From: Cichorium intybus
Taxonomy: Eukaryota > Streptophyta > Magnoliopsida > Asterales > Asteraceae
NCBI GenBank assembly: GCA_023525715.1
Contig: CM042012.1
Location: 120,558,798-120,622,797 of the forward strand
Length of the DNA: 64,000 nt
Direction of reading: 5' to 3'
Part shown: piece by piece, positions 49,455-60,258 of the stretch
Position numbering within the stretch: the stretch's first letter is position 1
How the letters are laid out: each line of letters starts with the position of its first letter
The notes under the pieces: model-generated
Seen by the model: the letters and a program-made list of their open reading frames with translations, nothing else
Told to the model about the DNA's origin: nothing
The model's database searches: none
Made by a program: the position numbers and the translations under genes

Positions 49455-50336
49455 ATGTCTTCTGACTAATCCGTTCCCCACTCAAATCCCGGTAATGTCA
49501 CCTCGATTCTGTCATTATGCTCAAAAGTGACGTTGGACGGCACTAACTATAATGACTGGATCCGCAACATCAAAATGGCTCTAAGGTTTGAACATAAAGA
49601 GTATGTTTTGGAAACCGAGCTTGTTGATGTGGACACTGAAACCGCTACTCCCGAGGAAATCGCTGCATACACTAAACACTCTGATGATGCAACCAAAGTG
49701 GCTTGCATCATGATCGCTACTATGAAACCTGAACTGCAGCGTATCTATGAGGACTATTGGCCTTACGAGATGCACAAAGAGCTCGCGGAAAGGTTCCACA
49801 AGCAAGAGCGCATCGAAAGGCGTGAGGTTGTAAATGCTTTCACTAACAGCAAGCCCAAGGAGGGCGAGTCCATCTGTGCACATGTGCAGAGGATGCATGG
49901 TTACGTGGAAAGGCTTAGAAAGCTGGAAATGCCGGTTCATTAGGATTTAGCAGTTGACATAGTGCTAAACTCATTGCCCAGTTCTTATGACCAGTTCACA
50001 CTGGCATATCATTTGAACAACAACCAGGCAAACCTAGCTGAGTTACACCGCATGCTTCGTACGGCTAAGGACGGGATGAAGGGAAAGGCTGTGCTCCCTA
50101 TCAACCCGCCTGTCCTGGCTATTGGCTCCAGAAAGGGAAAGAAACGGAAAGGCCCTCCTAAGCAGAACTGGAGGGAAAAGACTCATGTCGGGTCATCTAG
50201 CGGTGTCCCGAAAGGTAAGTCTTCCTGAATTCCACATGTTCGGAACCCCAAATAGGTCGACTGCTTTTACTGCAAGCAGAAGGGTCATTGGAAGAGGAGC
50301 TGCCCAACGTATCTGCAGGATGTCAAGGACGGTAAA
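49455..50336 (+). pseudogene. Gag of nested copia (with stops)
   Basis: The ATG at 49455 opens MSSD followed by TAA; the body reads VTLDGTNYNDWIRNIKMALR and MHKELAERFHKQERIERREV, typical copia Gag. The zinc knuckle CFYCKQKGHWKRSC is at 50262-50303. Premature stops are at 49467, 49941, 50226 and 50253; each can be explained by one transition in a CAA, CAG or CGA codon. The frame is the same as pol, with no frameshift. Gag packages the element RNA into virus-like particles. Confidence 0.92.
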
Positions 50337-53300
50337 GTGAAACCGTCACAGGCAGGTACGTATTCTATATCTAATAACTCATCTTTTTACCGTTCATGGG
50401 TCCTTGATACAGGATGCGGTTTTCATATCTGTTCTGATTTGCAGGGCCTAGAGGAAAGTAGGGAACTGGAGCATGGCAGACTGAACCTGGTCATGGGCAA
50501 TAGGCGAACGTCACCTGTTACCAAGATCGGTGTTTATGGACTGATGCTGAGTAATGGAGTTAGATTAGATTTAAATAATTGTTGCTATGCGCCTGATATG
50601 GCAAAGAACATAATTTCATTTCATGCATTGTTCAGACAAGGTTTTTACTATGAGTTTAATAAATTGAATGGTTCAATTTCGGTTTTCAAAAATGATGTTT
50701 TTATATTTAATGCTATGCCTTGTGATGGAGTGTATGAATCTATTATGTGTGTTGACAATTATGGTAAAAATGTTTTAACTATTGATGCTTCAAGCGGTGT
50801 AGAAAAGGCATGTCTGTGGCATTGTCGCCTTGGCCATATAAACAAGAAACGCATCGCCCAACTCCAAAAGGATGGAGTGTTGGAATCATTCGACCTCGGG
50901 TCGGATGATGTATGCGAATCTTGCTTACTTGGCAAGATGACAAAATCACCATTCAAAGGTTCCTTTGAAAAAGGTGAAGGTTTGTTGGATATCATACACA
51001 CAGATGTGTGTGGTCCCTTCAGAACAACCATTAAAGATGGCATGCGGTTCTATGTGACCTTTACCAACAATTTTAGTAGATATGGGTATGTCTACTTAAT
51101 CAAGAATAAGTCGGATACCTTTGAAAAGTTCAAAGAGTTTAAGAATGAAGCGGAAAATCAATTGGGCAGAAAGATAAAGATGCTTAGATCCGACAGAGGC
51201 GGTGAGTATCTTAGTATCGAGTTTCTCGATTACCTCAAGGAATGCGGAATTGTTTCACAGTTGTCACCTCCAAGAACACCTCAGCTGAATGGTGTTACTG
51301 AAAGGCGAAACCGAACCTTGTTGGACATGGTTCGTTCTATGATGAGTCGAGCCTCACTTCCAATCCATTTCTGGGGGTATGCCTTAGAGACTGCCGCCCA
51401 TATCCTAAATCTTGTCCCAACCAAGAAGGTTGCGAAAACACCGCACGAGATGTGGACAGGGAAAGTTCCCTCGTTGGCACACATCAAAGTCTGGGGCTGT
51501 GAAGCATTCGTGAGACGAGATACTTCAGATAAGCTCGCAGAAAGAAGTGAGAGGTGTTTCTTCATCGGATACCCGAAACAGTCTTTTGGATACTTGTTCT
51601 ACAGACCGAGCGAGGACGTGGTCTTTGTAGCAAGACGGGGGTTCTTTCGAGAGAGAGAACTCATATCCAAAGAGGACAGTGGGAGTACGATCGATCTCGA
51701 AGAAATTCAGGAGACGCCTGATGAAGCAACCTTGGAAGAAACTAGCAACCAACATGAGGAAGAAGTTCCTGTTAGACCCACCGACATTTCGTTGCCCCTT
51801 AGGCGTTCAGGTATAGTTAGCATGCCGTCCGAGTTCTATGGTTTCCATATTACTTCGGACGGAGACACGTTAGTCAGTGATCGTACATTGACTAATTTGG
51901 ATGAGCCAGCTAACTACCGTGAAGCAGCGGCAGGCCCCGAGTCTGTAAAATGGAAAGAGGCAATGGACAGCGAGATAAAGTCCATGTATGACAATCAAGT
52001 TTGGAACTTGGTTGACAATATACCGGGTCGAAAGACAGTCGGATGCAAGTGGATCTTCAAAAAGAAGACCGACATGGACGGAAAAGTGCATACTTATAAA
52101 GCTCGGCTGGTGGCAAAGGGATTCACTCAAACCCCGGGGGTTGACTATGATGAAACCTTCTCACCAGTAGACAAGATTAAGTCAATCACGATAATGCTTG
52201 CCATAGCTGCGTTTCATGATTATGAAATCTGACAGATGGATGTCAAAACCGCTTTCCTTAACGGGAAACTGACTGAGGATGTTTACATGAGTTAGCCAGA
52301 AGGTTTTGTAGACACAAAGCACCCTGATAAAGTATGTAAGCTTGAAAGATCAATCTACGGGTTGAAGCAAGCATCTCGCAGTTGGAATCTTTGCTTCCAT
52401 GAGAAAGTCAAAGAGTTTGGCTTCTCTAGGAGTGAAGATGAGTCCTGTGTATATGTCAAGGCTAGTGGGAGTATAGTTACTTTCCTGGTGCTGTATGTTG
52501 ATGACATACTGCTCATGGGAAACGACATTCCGACCTTGCAGAATGTTAAGGCTTGGCTCGGGAAGTGTTTCGCCATGAAAGACCTAGGGGAAGCTGCTTA
52601 TATTCTTGGGATAAGAATACTTAGAGATAGAAAGAGAAAATTGATAGGTCTAAGCCAGTGTACATATTTGGAAAAGGTGTTAAAGAAGTTTAACATGGAA
52701 AATTCCAAAAGGGGAGAGTTACCAATCCTAAGTGGTGTTAAATTGAGTAAGACTCAAAGTCCGAGTACCGATAAGGAAATAGCTTAAATGAGTCGGGTAC
52801 CTTTTTCTTCGGCAGTAGGGTCGATCATGTATGCTATGACATGTACTCGTCCCGACGTATCCTATACACTAAGCATGGTTAGTCGGTTCCAGGGTAATCC
52901 TGGAAAAGCACATTAGATTGACGTCAAGAACATACTCAAGTATCTGCGAAGGACAAAGAATATGGTATTAGTCCTTGGTGGCAGTGATGAGTTAAAAGTG
53001 AGTGGATATACAGATGCCAGTTTCCAGACAGATAGGGACAGTGGACGGTCCCAGTCGGGCTGGGTATTTCTTTTGAACGGTGGAGCGGTCACTTGGAAAA
53101 GTTCCAAGCAGGAAACGGTGGCTGATTCAACGTACGAATCAGAGTACATCGCAGCGAGTGAAGCGTCTAAGGAGGCGGCTTGGCTGAAGAATTTCATCGG
53201 GGATCTTGGAGCTGTCCCGAGCATTCAGGAGCCGGTGGAAATTTTCTGCGATAATGAAGGAGCGGTCGCCTTGGCAAAGGAACCGCGAGACCATGGAAAG

Positions 53301-53486
53301 TCCAGGCATATCGAAAGAAAGTACCACTACATTCGACATCAAGTAGAAGAAGGGCACTTACTGGTTATGCGAGTATCATCCGAGGACAATCCTGTAGATC
53401 CTTTGACTAAGGCTCTGAATAGGATCAAGCACAATCAGCATGCTCGGAGCATTGGATTGAAGGATGATATTAGTTTTAGTAATTAG
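50337..53486 (+). pseudogene. Pol of nested copia: PR-IN-RT-RH (with stops)
   Basis: In frame with gag. Protease shows SWVLDTGCGFHIC. The pre-integrase segment is LWHCRLGHINKKR. Integrase has IIHTDVCGPF, MLRSDRGGEYLS and NGVTERRNRTLLDMVRSMMS (D, D, E). RT has TYKARLVAKGFTQTPGVDYD, YGLKQASRSWN and the catalytic VLYVDDILLMGND. RNase H has YTDASFQTDRDSGRSQSGWV, DSTYESEYIAASEASKEAAW and FCDNEGAVALA, ending at SFSN. Stops at 52230 and 52914 replace conserved Trp codons, and those at 52293 and 52785 replace likely Gln codons. No frameshift is seen from 49455 to 53486. It is a nearly intact copy, inactive because of point stops. Confidence 0.94.
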
Positions 53487-54295
53487 ATAGATTAGAAACA
53501 TGTAACAGAATAAATGTAATTGACTCGGTGATTTTATAATAGAGATTTATAAATGAGTATTGTTACTGCCTTTGTCAATTGTTTATTTCTGTGTTTCTAT
53601 ATTTGCATGTTTAACTTCCTTAATAATTCGATTGTTTAAAACTCCATAGTCGATCATACTGTTAGGAAGTAAGTATGAACAAAGACTGTCATGAATTGGT
53701 TGCAGACTGTCTAAAGAGTTAGACATTGCAGTAAGACTGCTGCAACGTTCATGAGTACTTAGAAAATAGAGATTTGAGTATTGGATTAACCCGCGCTTAA
53801 CAGATTGCTTCATGGATTATATCACGAGCAATGTTAAGACGATAATATCCGGTGATCTTTAAGTGGAGAGATATGATCTGTTATTTGCGATACAAGTGCT
53901 TATTGACAATACAAAATCGCACCAGTAACTCGGTGCTATAAAACGCATTGTTGTATGTATTTGGACCCGCAAAAGTTATGGACATATGAGTCGAAACTTA
54001 TCCGTCCCATGACCCAATGGGAAACAGATATCTGTAGGCCTCTCGATGATTTTGAAGTTGACTGAAAGTGTTGGCCAACCATGACTTAATTGATGTGTTC
54101 AATTAGTAGTCTCTAAAGTCATATGCAAATCAGAAATCGAGAAACATAGTGTCAGACCAAGATTGATGTTAGTCCATGTCTTGAGTCTGAAAATATCCTA
54201 TTGGAGGGAGGATCATCAGATCACTTATCTTTGGACAGAACTGACTGGGTCAGAGTTCAGACAATCAAAGTCGTAGACTTATCCAAGTGGGAGAC
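53487..54295 (+). other. 3' untranslated region of nested copia
   Basis: 809 bases between the pol stop and the 3' LTR. Much of it, for example GCAGACTGTCTAAAGAGTTA near 53702 and the stretch near 54240, matches 12497-13200 in inverse orientation, linking the two copia elements. It ends in the polypurine tract. Confidence 0.8.
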
Positions 54296-55065
54296 TGTTG
54301 GATTAGGTGTCTAAGCCATGACTTATAATTGTATTTATCTTATGAATAAAAGCAAAGTCCATTTGGGTTGCCTTCATAGATGGAGGATAGATATATAGTT
54401 CAGTAGAGAGAATAGTTGATTTATTAATTATATAATAAATCAATAGACAATATATATATGGTTTATTAATATATTTAAGTGTTAATATATTAATTAGAAA
54501 CTATATTAATTAATTGAGATTTAATCTAGAATTAATTGGATTTAATTTAGAGATTAAATTAATTAATTAAAAGGTGCATGGACTGGTTTTGCATTTATTC
54601 AATGGTTGAATAACTGGCCAGGTAAAACCAGGGACAAAAATGGCACCACCCTGGAGGCTCCTCCAGGGTTTGGCGAAACCCTAATTAGGGTTTTGGTAAG
54701 CCTGGTCCAAGTGGTCAAAAGCCTTGTCCATTTGGAGGCTCCTTAGGGTTTCAGGTGTAACCCTAGGAGGCTATAAAAGGAACCCCCTGGCACCTCATTC
54801 ATTCACGCCATCTCTCTCTCTGTGTTACTCTGCTGGACTGATTCTTCCATCACTTGGGTGTGACTTGCATTTGAGGCAGGATACTTTTGCTGCTGCTTGA
54901 AGGATCATAAGATCAAAGGTTGATTTTTCTAATTCATCTTTAGAATTGAATTGTATCTTTTAGGTTTTTAGTTCTAATCTTCATAGAAGAAAACATAGAT
55001 CAATATTAGGGTTGCATGTGAACCATAGGAATCTTTGTGTTCATTGTTTGCATAGAAACCCTTCA
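54296..55065 (+). repeat. 3' LTR of nested copia
   Basis: 770 bp, uninterrupted mate of the split 5' LTR; the TATA-like CTATAAAAGG lies near 54772. Confidence 0.94.
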
Positions 55066-56498
55066 GCGATGTGTTCCGAGATGGCGGCTCTTCATCATAA
55101 TCAGACGTGGACCCTTGTTCCTCGTCCTACCCATGCTAATATTGTGGGTTGCAGGTGGTTGTTTCGCACCAAATATCGGGCTGATGGGACTGTTGAGCGT
55201 CACAAGGCTCGTCTCGTTGCTCAAGGGTTCAGTCAAGTTCCGGGCCTTGACTTTTCTCACACATTCAGTCCCGTTGTCATGGCGGCTACCGTTCGTATTG
55301 TTCTCACTCTTGCAATCGTTAATGGGTGGCGTTTGCGTCAACTTGACGTGAATAACGTCTTTCTCCACAGCCATTTGGGTGACACTGTCTTTATGAATCA
55401 ACCCCCCGGTTTTACGGATGCCCGTCATCATAATTATGTTTGCAAACTTAATAAAGCAATTTATGGTCTTAAACAGGCTCCCCGTGCGTGGTTTCATCGG
55501 CTCAGTTCCTTTTTAGTACATCATGGGTTTTCCTGTAGTCGTGCGGATCCCTCTCTTTTTGTGTTTCGCCGGGATTCGTGCATTTTATATTTGTTAGTCT
55601 ATGTTGATGATTTGATTATCACTGGCTCGGATGATGCTGTTGTATCCTCTGTCATTGCTCGACTGCATGCTGAATTTCGTATAAAGGATCTCGGACGATT
55701 GAACTATTTTCTTGGGCTTGAGGCTACTCATCATCCCACAGGCCTGTTTCTCAGTCAGGCCAAGTACGCTCACGACTTCATCTCGCGTGCCGGTCTACTC
55801 GATGCCAAGCCTATGCCTACCCCCTTGCCACCAACGCCTCCCTTGTTAGTAGTGGTCCTCTTTATGAGGATCCGACTCGCTATCGGTCCTTGGTTGGTGC
55901 ACTTCAATATTTGACGATTACATGCCCGGATATTTCTTACGCTGTTAATCAAGTTAGTCAGTTTCTTGCCGCCGTGTCGGTTGCTCACTTTTAGTCTGTC
56001 AAACGCCTTATCCTCTATATCAAGGGCACCCTCTCGTTTGGTCTCACTTTCTCCCGGCCCCCGACTGTCAAGATTGTTGGCTACTCTGACGCCGATTGGG
56101 CCCGCTGTCTTGAGACTCGCCGGTCCACCTATGGGTACTCGATATTCCTGGGGGGTAATCTTGTGTCCTGGAGTGCGAAGAAGCAGCCTACTATCTCTCG
56201 CTCTATCCGTGAGCCCGAATATCGAGCCATGGCCAATACGGCTGCAGAAATCATCTGGATCAGTCATTTGTTACAGGAACTGCATGCCTTGCCCGCCGAT
56301 CGTCCTACGCTTCTCTGTGACAATCAAAGTGCGTTATTCCTTACCCAGAACCCGGTCGCTCATAAGCATGCTAAGCATATTGATCTTGACTATCATTTTG
56401 TTCGAGAGCTCGTTGCCTCCGGCAAACTGGTTACTATGTTTGTTCCTACCAAGCTTCAAGTCGCTGACATCTTTACTAAAAGTCTACCTCGTCCATAA
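55066..56498 (+). pseudogene. RT and RNase H of small-LTR copia
   Basis: This is the continuation after the nested copia element: MAALHHNQTWTLVPRP, then HKARLVAQGFSQVPGLDF, LNKAIYGLKQAPRAWFHRL and the catalytic LLVYVDDLIITGSDD (YVDD). One frameshift lies near 55825. After it, TRYRSLVGALQYLTITCPD and YSDADWARC (RNase H acidic residues) are readable, with a TAG near 55992, and the remaining RNase H (EPEYRAMANTAAEIIWISHL to HIDLDYHFVREL) is open to 56498. So RT is almost complete, but the polyprotein is dead. Confidence 0.9.
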
Positions 56499-56556
56499 TT
56501 CGAGCAGTTCCGTCACATGCTTCGTCTTGGACCACCGCCTCTTGCTTGAGGGGGGA

Positions 56557-56687
56557 TATTAGTCTAGCTCATTTATTGTATAGTCTTTATTTAATTGTTG
56601 TATACTTGAGGGGTGTATATGTAATTTTATTCCTTATATATATGAGATAACTCACATGCCTCTTGGTGTGGAAACTTCATTATTTCA
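56557..56687 (+). repeat. 3' LTR of small-LTR copia
   Basis: 131 bp, starting TATTAGTCTAGC directly after the polypurine tract. It differs from its mate at a handful of positions. Confidence 0.85.
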
Positions 56688-56692
56688 ATTTG

Positions 56693-58301
56693 CATTTCAT
56701 TTTAGTCTTAGGTTCATTCGCTTCACTATACTTTGGGAAATTTTTGTGAATTGGTGGTATCAGATTATTTTCCCGAGTTTTGTTGTTTTCATGGATTTTG
56801 GAAGTATCAAGAGCAAACTTGAGATAATGTGAGGAAGGTATGGATCAAATTTCTAGGGAATCAAAATACGTTCAAAATCTAGACCCAATCAGTAGGTTAC
56901 TCAGTCGAGTTGAGCTCCTTCTATGAGCCGACTTTGTCAATTCAAGCAGCAAATGAAGTATTGGACATGTGACGATGTGGCGCGGTCGAGTCACTTCTAA
57001 TCTATGAGTTGTTTGGTTCAAATTTTTCGCATTCTTACTTGGTTTAGGTTGTCCACTTAGACTAGGTAAATTCTAACATTGGTATTCAATTCTTGAAATT
57101 CGTAATTGTTTTAGGGATTGAAACTAGTAACAAACAATTTATTGATTATACGAAATGATTAATTTGTCATTGTAAACATGAATTACACATTTGCCCCCCT
57201 TCGAGCTTGTGAAAGGAATTGGGTACTGTTTGGAATATTTGCATGAAACTCATACGGTCTTTCAACTTAATTTAAGAGCTTGTTTAGATTAAGTTAGTGA
57301 AATTAGGCCTAATTAAAGAGTTTTTATAATTAGATATCTCGGAAAATAAAAGAGTGTTAGATCATGTTAATGTTCTTTGTACTAACTTAAACCGCTAATG
57401 AAATTGGCATTGACTCAAGTTTGAGTGATCAACAATCAGTGAATCCTTGATTAGGGCCGTAAACAATGACTTTTTCATGTTCGGCAGTTTAGGTTAACCT
57501 AACAAATGAACAAACACAAACATGAACATATAAACAAATGAGTATCCTTGTTCATCTTTGTGTGTTTAGCAAATTACATTGTCCGTGTTCGTTTAAATCG
57601 TTCATTTACATTAACGAGCAAAACGGAATATAAATGAATGAACTTAAAAACCTTAATTAAGCATATATTAACATAAACGAACATAAATAGACAATGTCAT
57701 ATTTTTTATACTTATACGAAATCTAGAAATATAAAAATCGTAAATCACCCATAAAAGCTCCAGTTAAGTCTCATCAATTTTCTAATATATTGTATAGTGT
57801 AATAAAATAACCGAACTTAAACAAACATAAAAGCATAAACAAACTTTATACATCTTATTCACAAGAAGAAAAAGAAACTGATTTCGTTTGATATAATATC
57901 ATTCTTTTTCATGATCTAAATTATGATAATACAATCGAGTTCTAATCTAGATACAAGTTTTACCTCTAACATACCTACCTATTAGCACATCTTATTGAGA
58001 AGAAGATGTAAAAAAAAAAACGAACTGATCAAAAGTAGCAAGAGACACAGGCAGAGTCATTTATCATTCATATATAAAGACTTTTTATATCGACATTATA
58101 TGAGTTAAATTATGTAAAATACCAGGACAAAAACCATGAAATACCGAATCTTAAACACGATTTATAATAAGGTCCATGCCAACAATATAATATATATAAT
58201 AGAAACACCCACTAACAAAAGGTTTGCGAGTTGGATATGCATGACGGCATACTCTCATGCATCATCGTAGATACTCTAGTTACTAAGGCTGATCAGTGTG
58301 A
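56693..58301. other. Intergenic and old repeat sequence
   Basis: The left part continues the host sequence of the small-LTR copia (TTTCATGCATTTG then CATTTCATTTTAGTC) and may be an old LTR. TAGGGCCGTAAAC at 57452 resembles a hAT-type MITE end, and the following 400 bases have repeated GAACATAAAC/AACAAACATAAA words, but no second terminus is clear. I see no gene. Confidence 0.4.
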
Positions 58302-58937
58302 TCATGCACGTTCAAAGGGTCCATTGGGGTCGAGTTGCTTGCACAATTCTAAATACGTCAAGAACAGAACCCTATCTTTCGCCCCAGTTCGATGATTCTT
58401 GGTGTGCTTGCAGAAGTACTTCAACTGCTCCAAAGTACAACACCCAAGCATCTGTCCAAGAAGCAAGAACAACCAGTTGATCGATTTCTTCTTCTCCGCC
58501 ATGACCGGCTTCACGACGTTTTCTTGACCACAGGCATTGCATTTGGGCAGAACTGGATTCATCCATGTCGCCGGAGCTCGCTCACGGAACTTATATTTGT
58601 TCTCCGCCACATAACGTGCAATGTCATGAAACTTTTGTTTCAGATCGTACTCGATTTTGTACTGCACGTCGCAGCGCTTACAGTGCACATCGCCGGAGAT
58701 GACGTTGATGCCGGCATCCGTCAGGTGTTTGATGCTGTGGACGGTGGCACGGTGGTTGGTTGCCCATGGGAACGGCGGTGGGATAGTTGGTGATTTACCA
58801 TGACGTGGGGCTTGTCTCCCATTTCTACGAGTACCGGGGCGCATTGGGGGAGCTGGTGCAGTTACCGGCCGCGGCAATGAAATAGTGTAGTTTAGTGGGT
58901 CGATTTCAAGGCGGGAAGTAGCTGGTTTTGCCTCCAT
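58302..58937 (-). CDS. DUF7086-type plant protein with Cys pairs
   Basis: The 211-residue single-exon frame starts at MEAKPATSRLEIDPLNYTIS, and the Pro-rich N-terminus is followed by FPWATNHRATVHSIKHL. Two Cys pairs, CKRCD and CNACGQ, could bind zinc. The C-terminal part INWLFLLLGQMLGCCTLEQL then KYFCKHTKNHRTGAKDRVLF is the most conserved stretch of this plant-only family. The biochemical function is unknown. Length and motif order are normal and the frame is intact, so it is probably functional. No signal peptide is visible; INWLFLLLGQMLGCC is hydrophobic but lies in the conserved domain. Confidence 0.88.
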   Translation of the reverse strand: MEAKPATSRLEIDPLNYTISLPRPVTAPAPPMRPGTRRNGRQAPRHGKSPTIPPPFPWATNHRATVHSIKHLTDAGINVISGDVHCKRCDVQYKIEYDLKQKFHDIARYVAENKYKFRERAPATWMNPVLPKCNACGQENVVKPVMAEKKKSINWLFLLLGQMLGCCTLEQLKYFCKHTKNHRTGAKDRVLFLTYLELCKQLDPNGPFERA

Positions 58938-59705
58938 AGATGATTCAGCGCGCTGAACATTTAAAAAAACCCTAGCTGGTTAAATAGGAAAAAAAGGCGA
59001 AAAAGAAGGGATACGAATAATTCAAATTTCAAATTGTTATATACGATCGCTATCCCAAATCTAAGAACTCTATGTATTTATCTGAATGGTTTAAAATCTA
59101 ACAACTTTCAACCTTTATTGTTTTAGATTTTATTGAACAATACAATTTTAATGCTATAACTTAATATATTACAATTCAAGTTTGGGAGTAACTTTCTTTA
59201 TTTTCAGAACATCATGTTTTACCTTGTCAACTATGAGACCGATTGATAGAAGCTTATTCTTGCAAATTTTACCTTTTTTTCGAATAGATATGTATGAGTA
59301 AAGAAGTCAATAAATATAAAATTAATGCAATGCAATTATGTTTGTGTTGTTTCGGAATTCCAGTTGTGTCCAATGTCTATTCACGGAGATGATCAATTGG
59401 ATACACAAAATTCACAAACATTCTTGAATTGAGTTGTGTGAATTCAACATTAATAAATGCTTACTATTAATGATTTCAATGTCCATTACCGGTGCATAGT
59501 TAAACGACTCAAAAAGTACTAAGGCATTACGTTTTAATTGTTAACATTTTGGCAAGTTGCGGCGAAAATTTATGTATATAAGGCTGAAAGGAGTGGTGCC
59601 TCCAATATTTGGGAGGCAAGCCCGCCACGTAGGCGTCACATAGGAAAAACGTTTTTGTTGTTGAGTTATGTTTTGGTCAAGGAGTGGTGTTGGAGGCATC
59701 TAGAC

Positions 59706-59710
<5 letters not shown>
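58938..59710. other. Upstream region of DUF7086 gene
   Basis: Presumed promoter of the minus-strand gene, then AT-rich DNA. No further gene visible. Confidence 0.5.

Positions 59711-59798
<88 letters not shown>
59711..59798. repeat. (TA)44 microsatellite
   Basis: An uninterrupted run of TA, 88 bases. The short open frame across it is an artefact of the repeat. Confidence 0.97.
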
Positions 59799-59800
<2 letters not shown>

Positions 59801-60175
59801 ATCATTTGAGGCCAATAAAAATGTTGAAGTCTTGAGGCCAAATATAAACCCTTAGATATTTGATTTTAAATGGCTGAGATTAAATCAGATAAATAAGGGA
59901 AGTATTATATTTTATGGATTAAATAATCAATAAAAACCGTATAAGGCTAGAAAAGTAATTTTGCGTATCCCATATGTCCTGTGAATACGGAATTTAAGCA
60001 AGGAAGTTCCGCCAAATTAGAGACGGACTCTTTTTCTCTTGCGATATTCATCGCATATTCAACACCTTCTATAATCGTGGAAGAAATCACGGGAAGAAGC
60101 ACAGAATCCCTAAAATCGATCGAGAAAGTGTATCAAGTTGATTCTTTAGCAAAAACCCTAGATATAAAGAAAGCT

Positions 60176-60258
60176 AAATCGACTCACAGAGGTAATTCTT
60201 GAGAATGGCAGGCGACAAAGAAGCTCCAAAGAAGGTGAAATCGACTCACAGAGGTAAT
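60176..60258 (+). repeat. Duplicated 21-bp segment with splice donor
   Basis: AAATCGACTCACAGAGGTAA plus T occurs at 60176-60196 and 60238-60258, 62 bases apart. Each copy ends in the same donor (GAG then GTAAT). The second is the donor of exon 1 in the model; the first could be an alternative. Confidence 0.85.

Larger units (their letters stand above)
38700..55065 (+). mobile_element. Ty1/copia element with near-complete gag-pol, nested
   Basis: The LTRs are 770 bp each. The 5' LTR is 38700-48180, interrupted by a gypsy element at 38910-47615; the 3' LTR is 54296-55065. The target duplication is TCGAT (38695-38699) versus GCGAT (55066-55070), with one change. The host element reads through the site (codons for D-S-M-C) when this insertion is removed. 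The primer site TGGTATCAGAGG is at 48182-48193 and the polypurine tract AAGTGGGAGAC at 54285-54295. Without the gypsy insertion the element is 7.66 kb. It shares LTR, leader and 3' region with the non-autonomous copia at 11729-19056. Confidence 0.92.

Noticed and set aside
59538..59855. 105-codon frame with a long Ile-Tyr run
   Set aside because: Created by the (TA)44 tract; flanks show no family resemblance.
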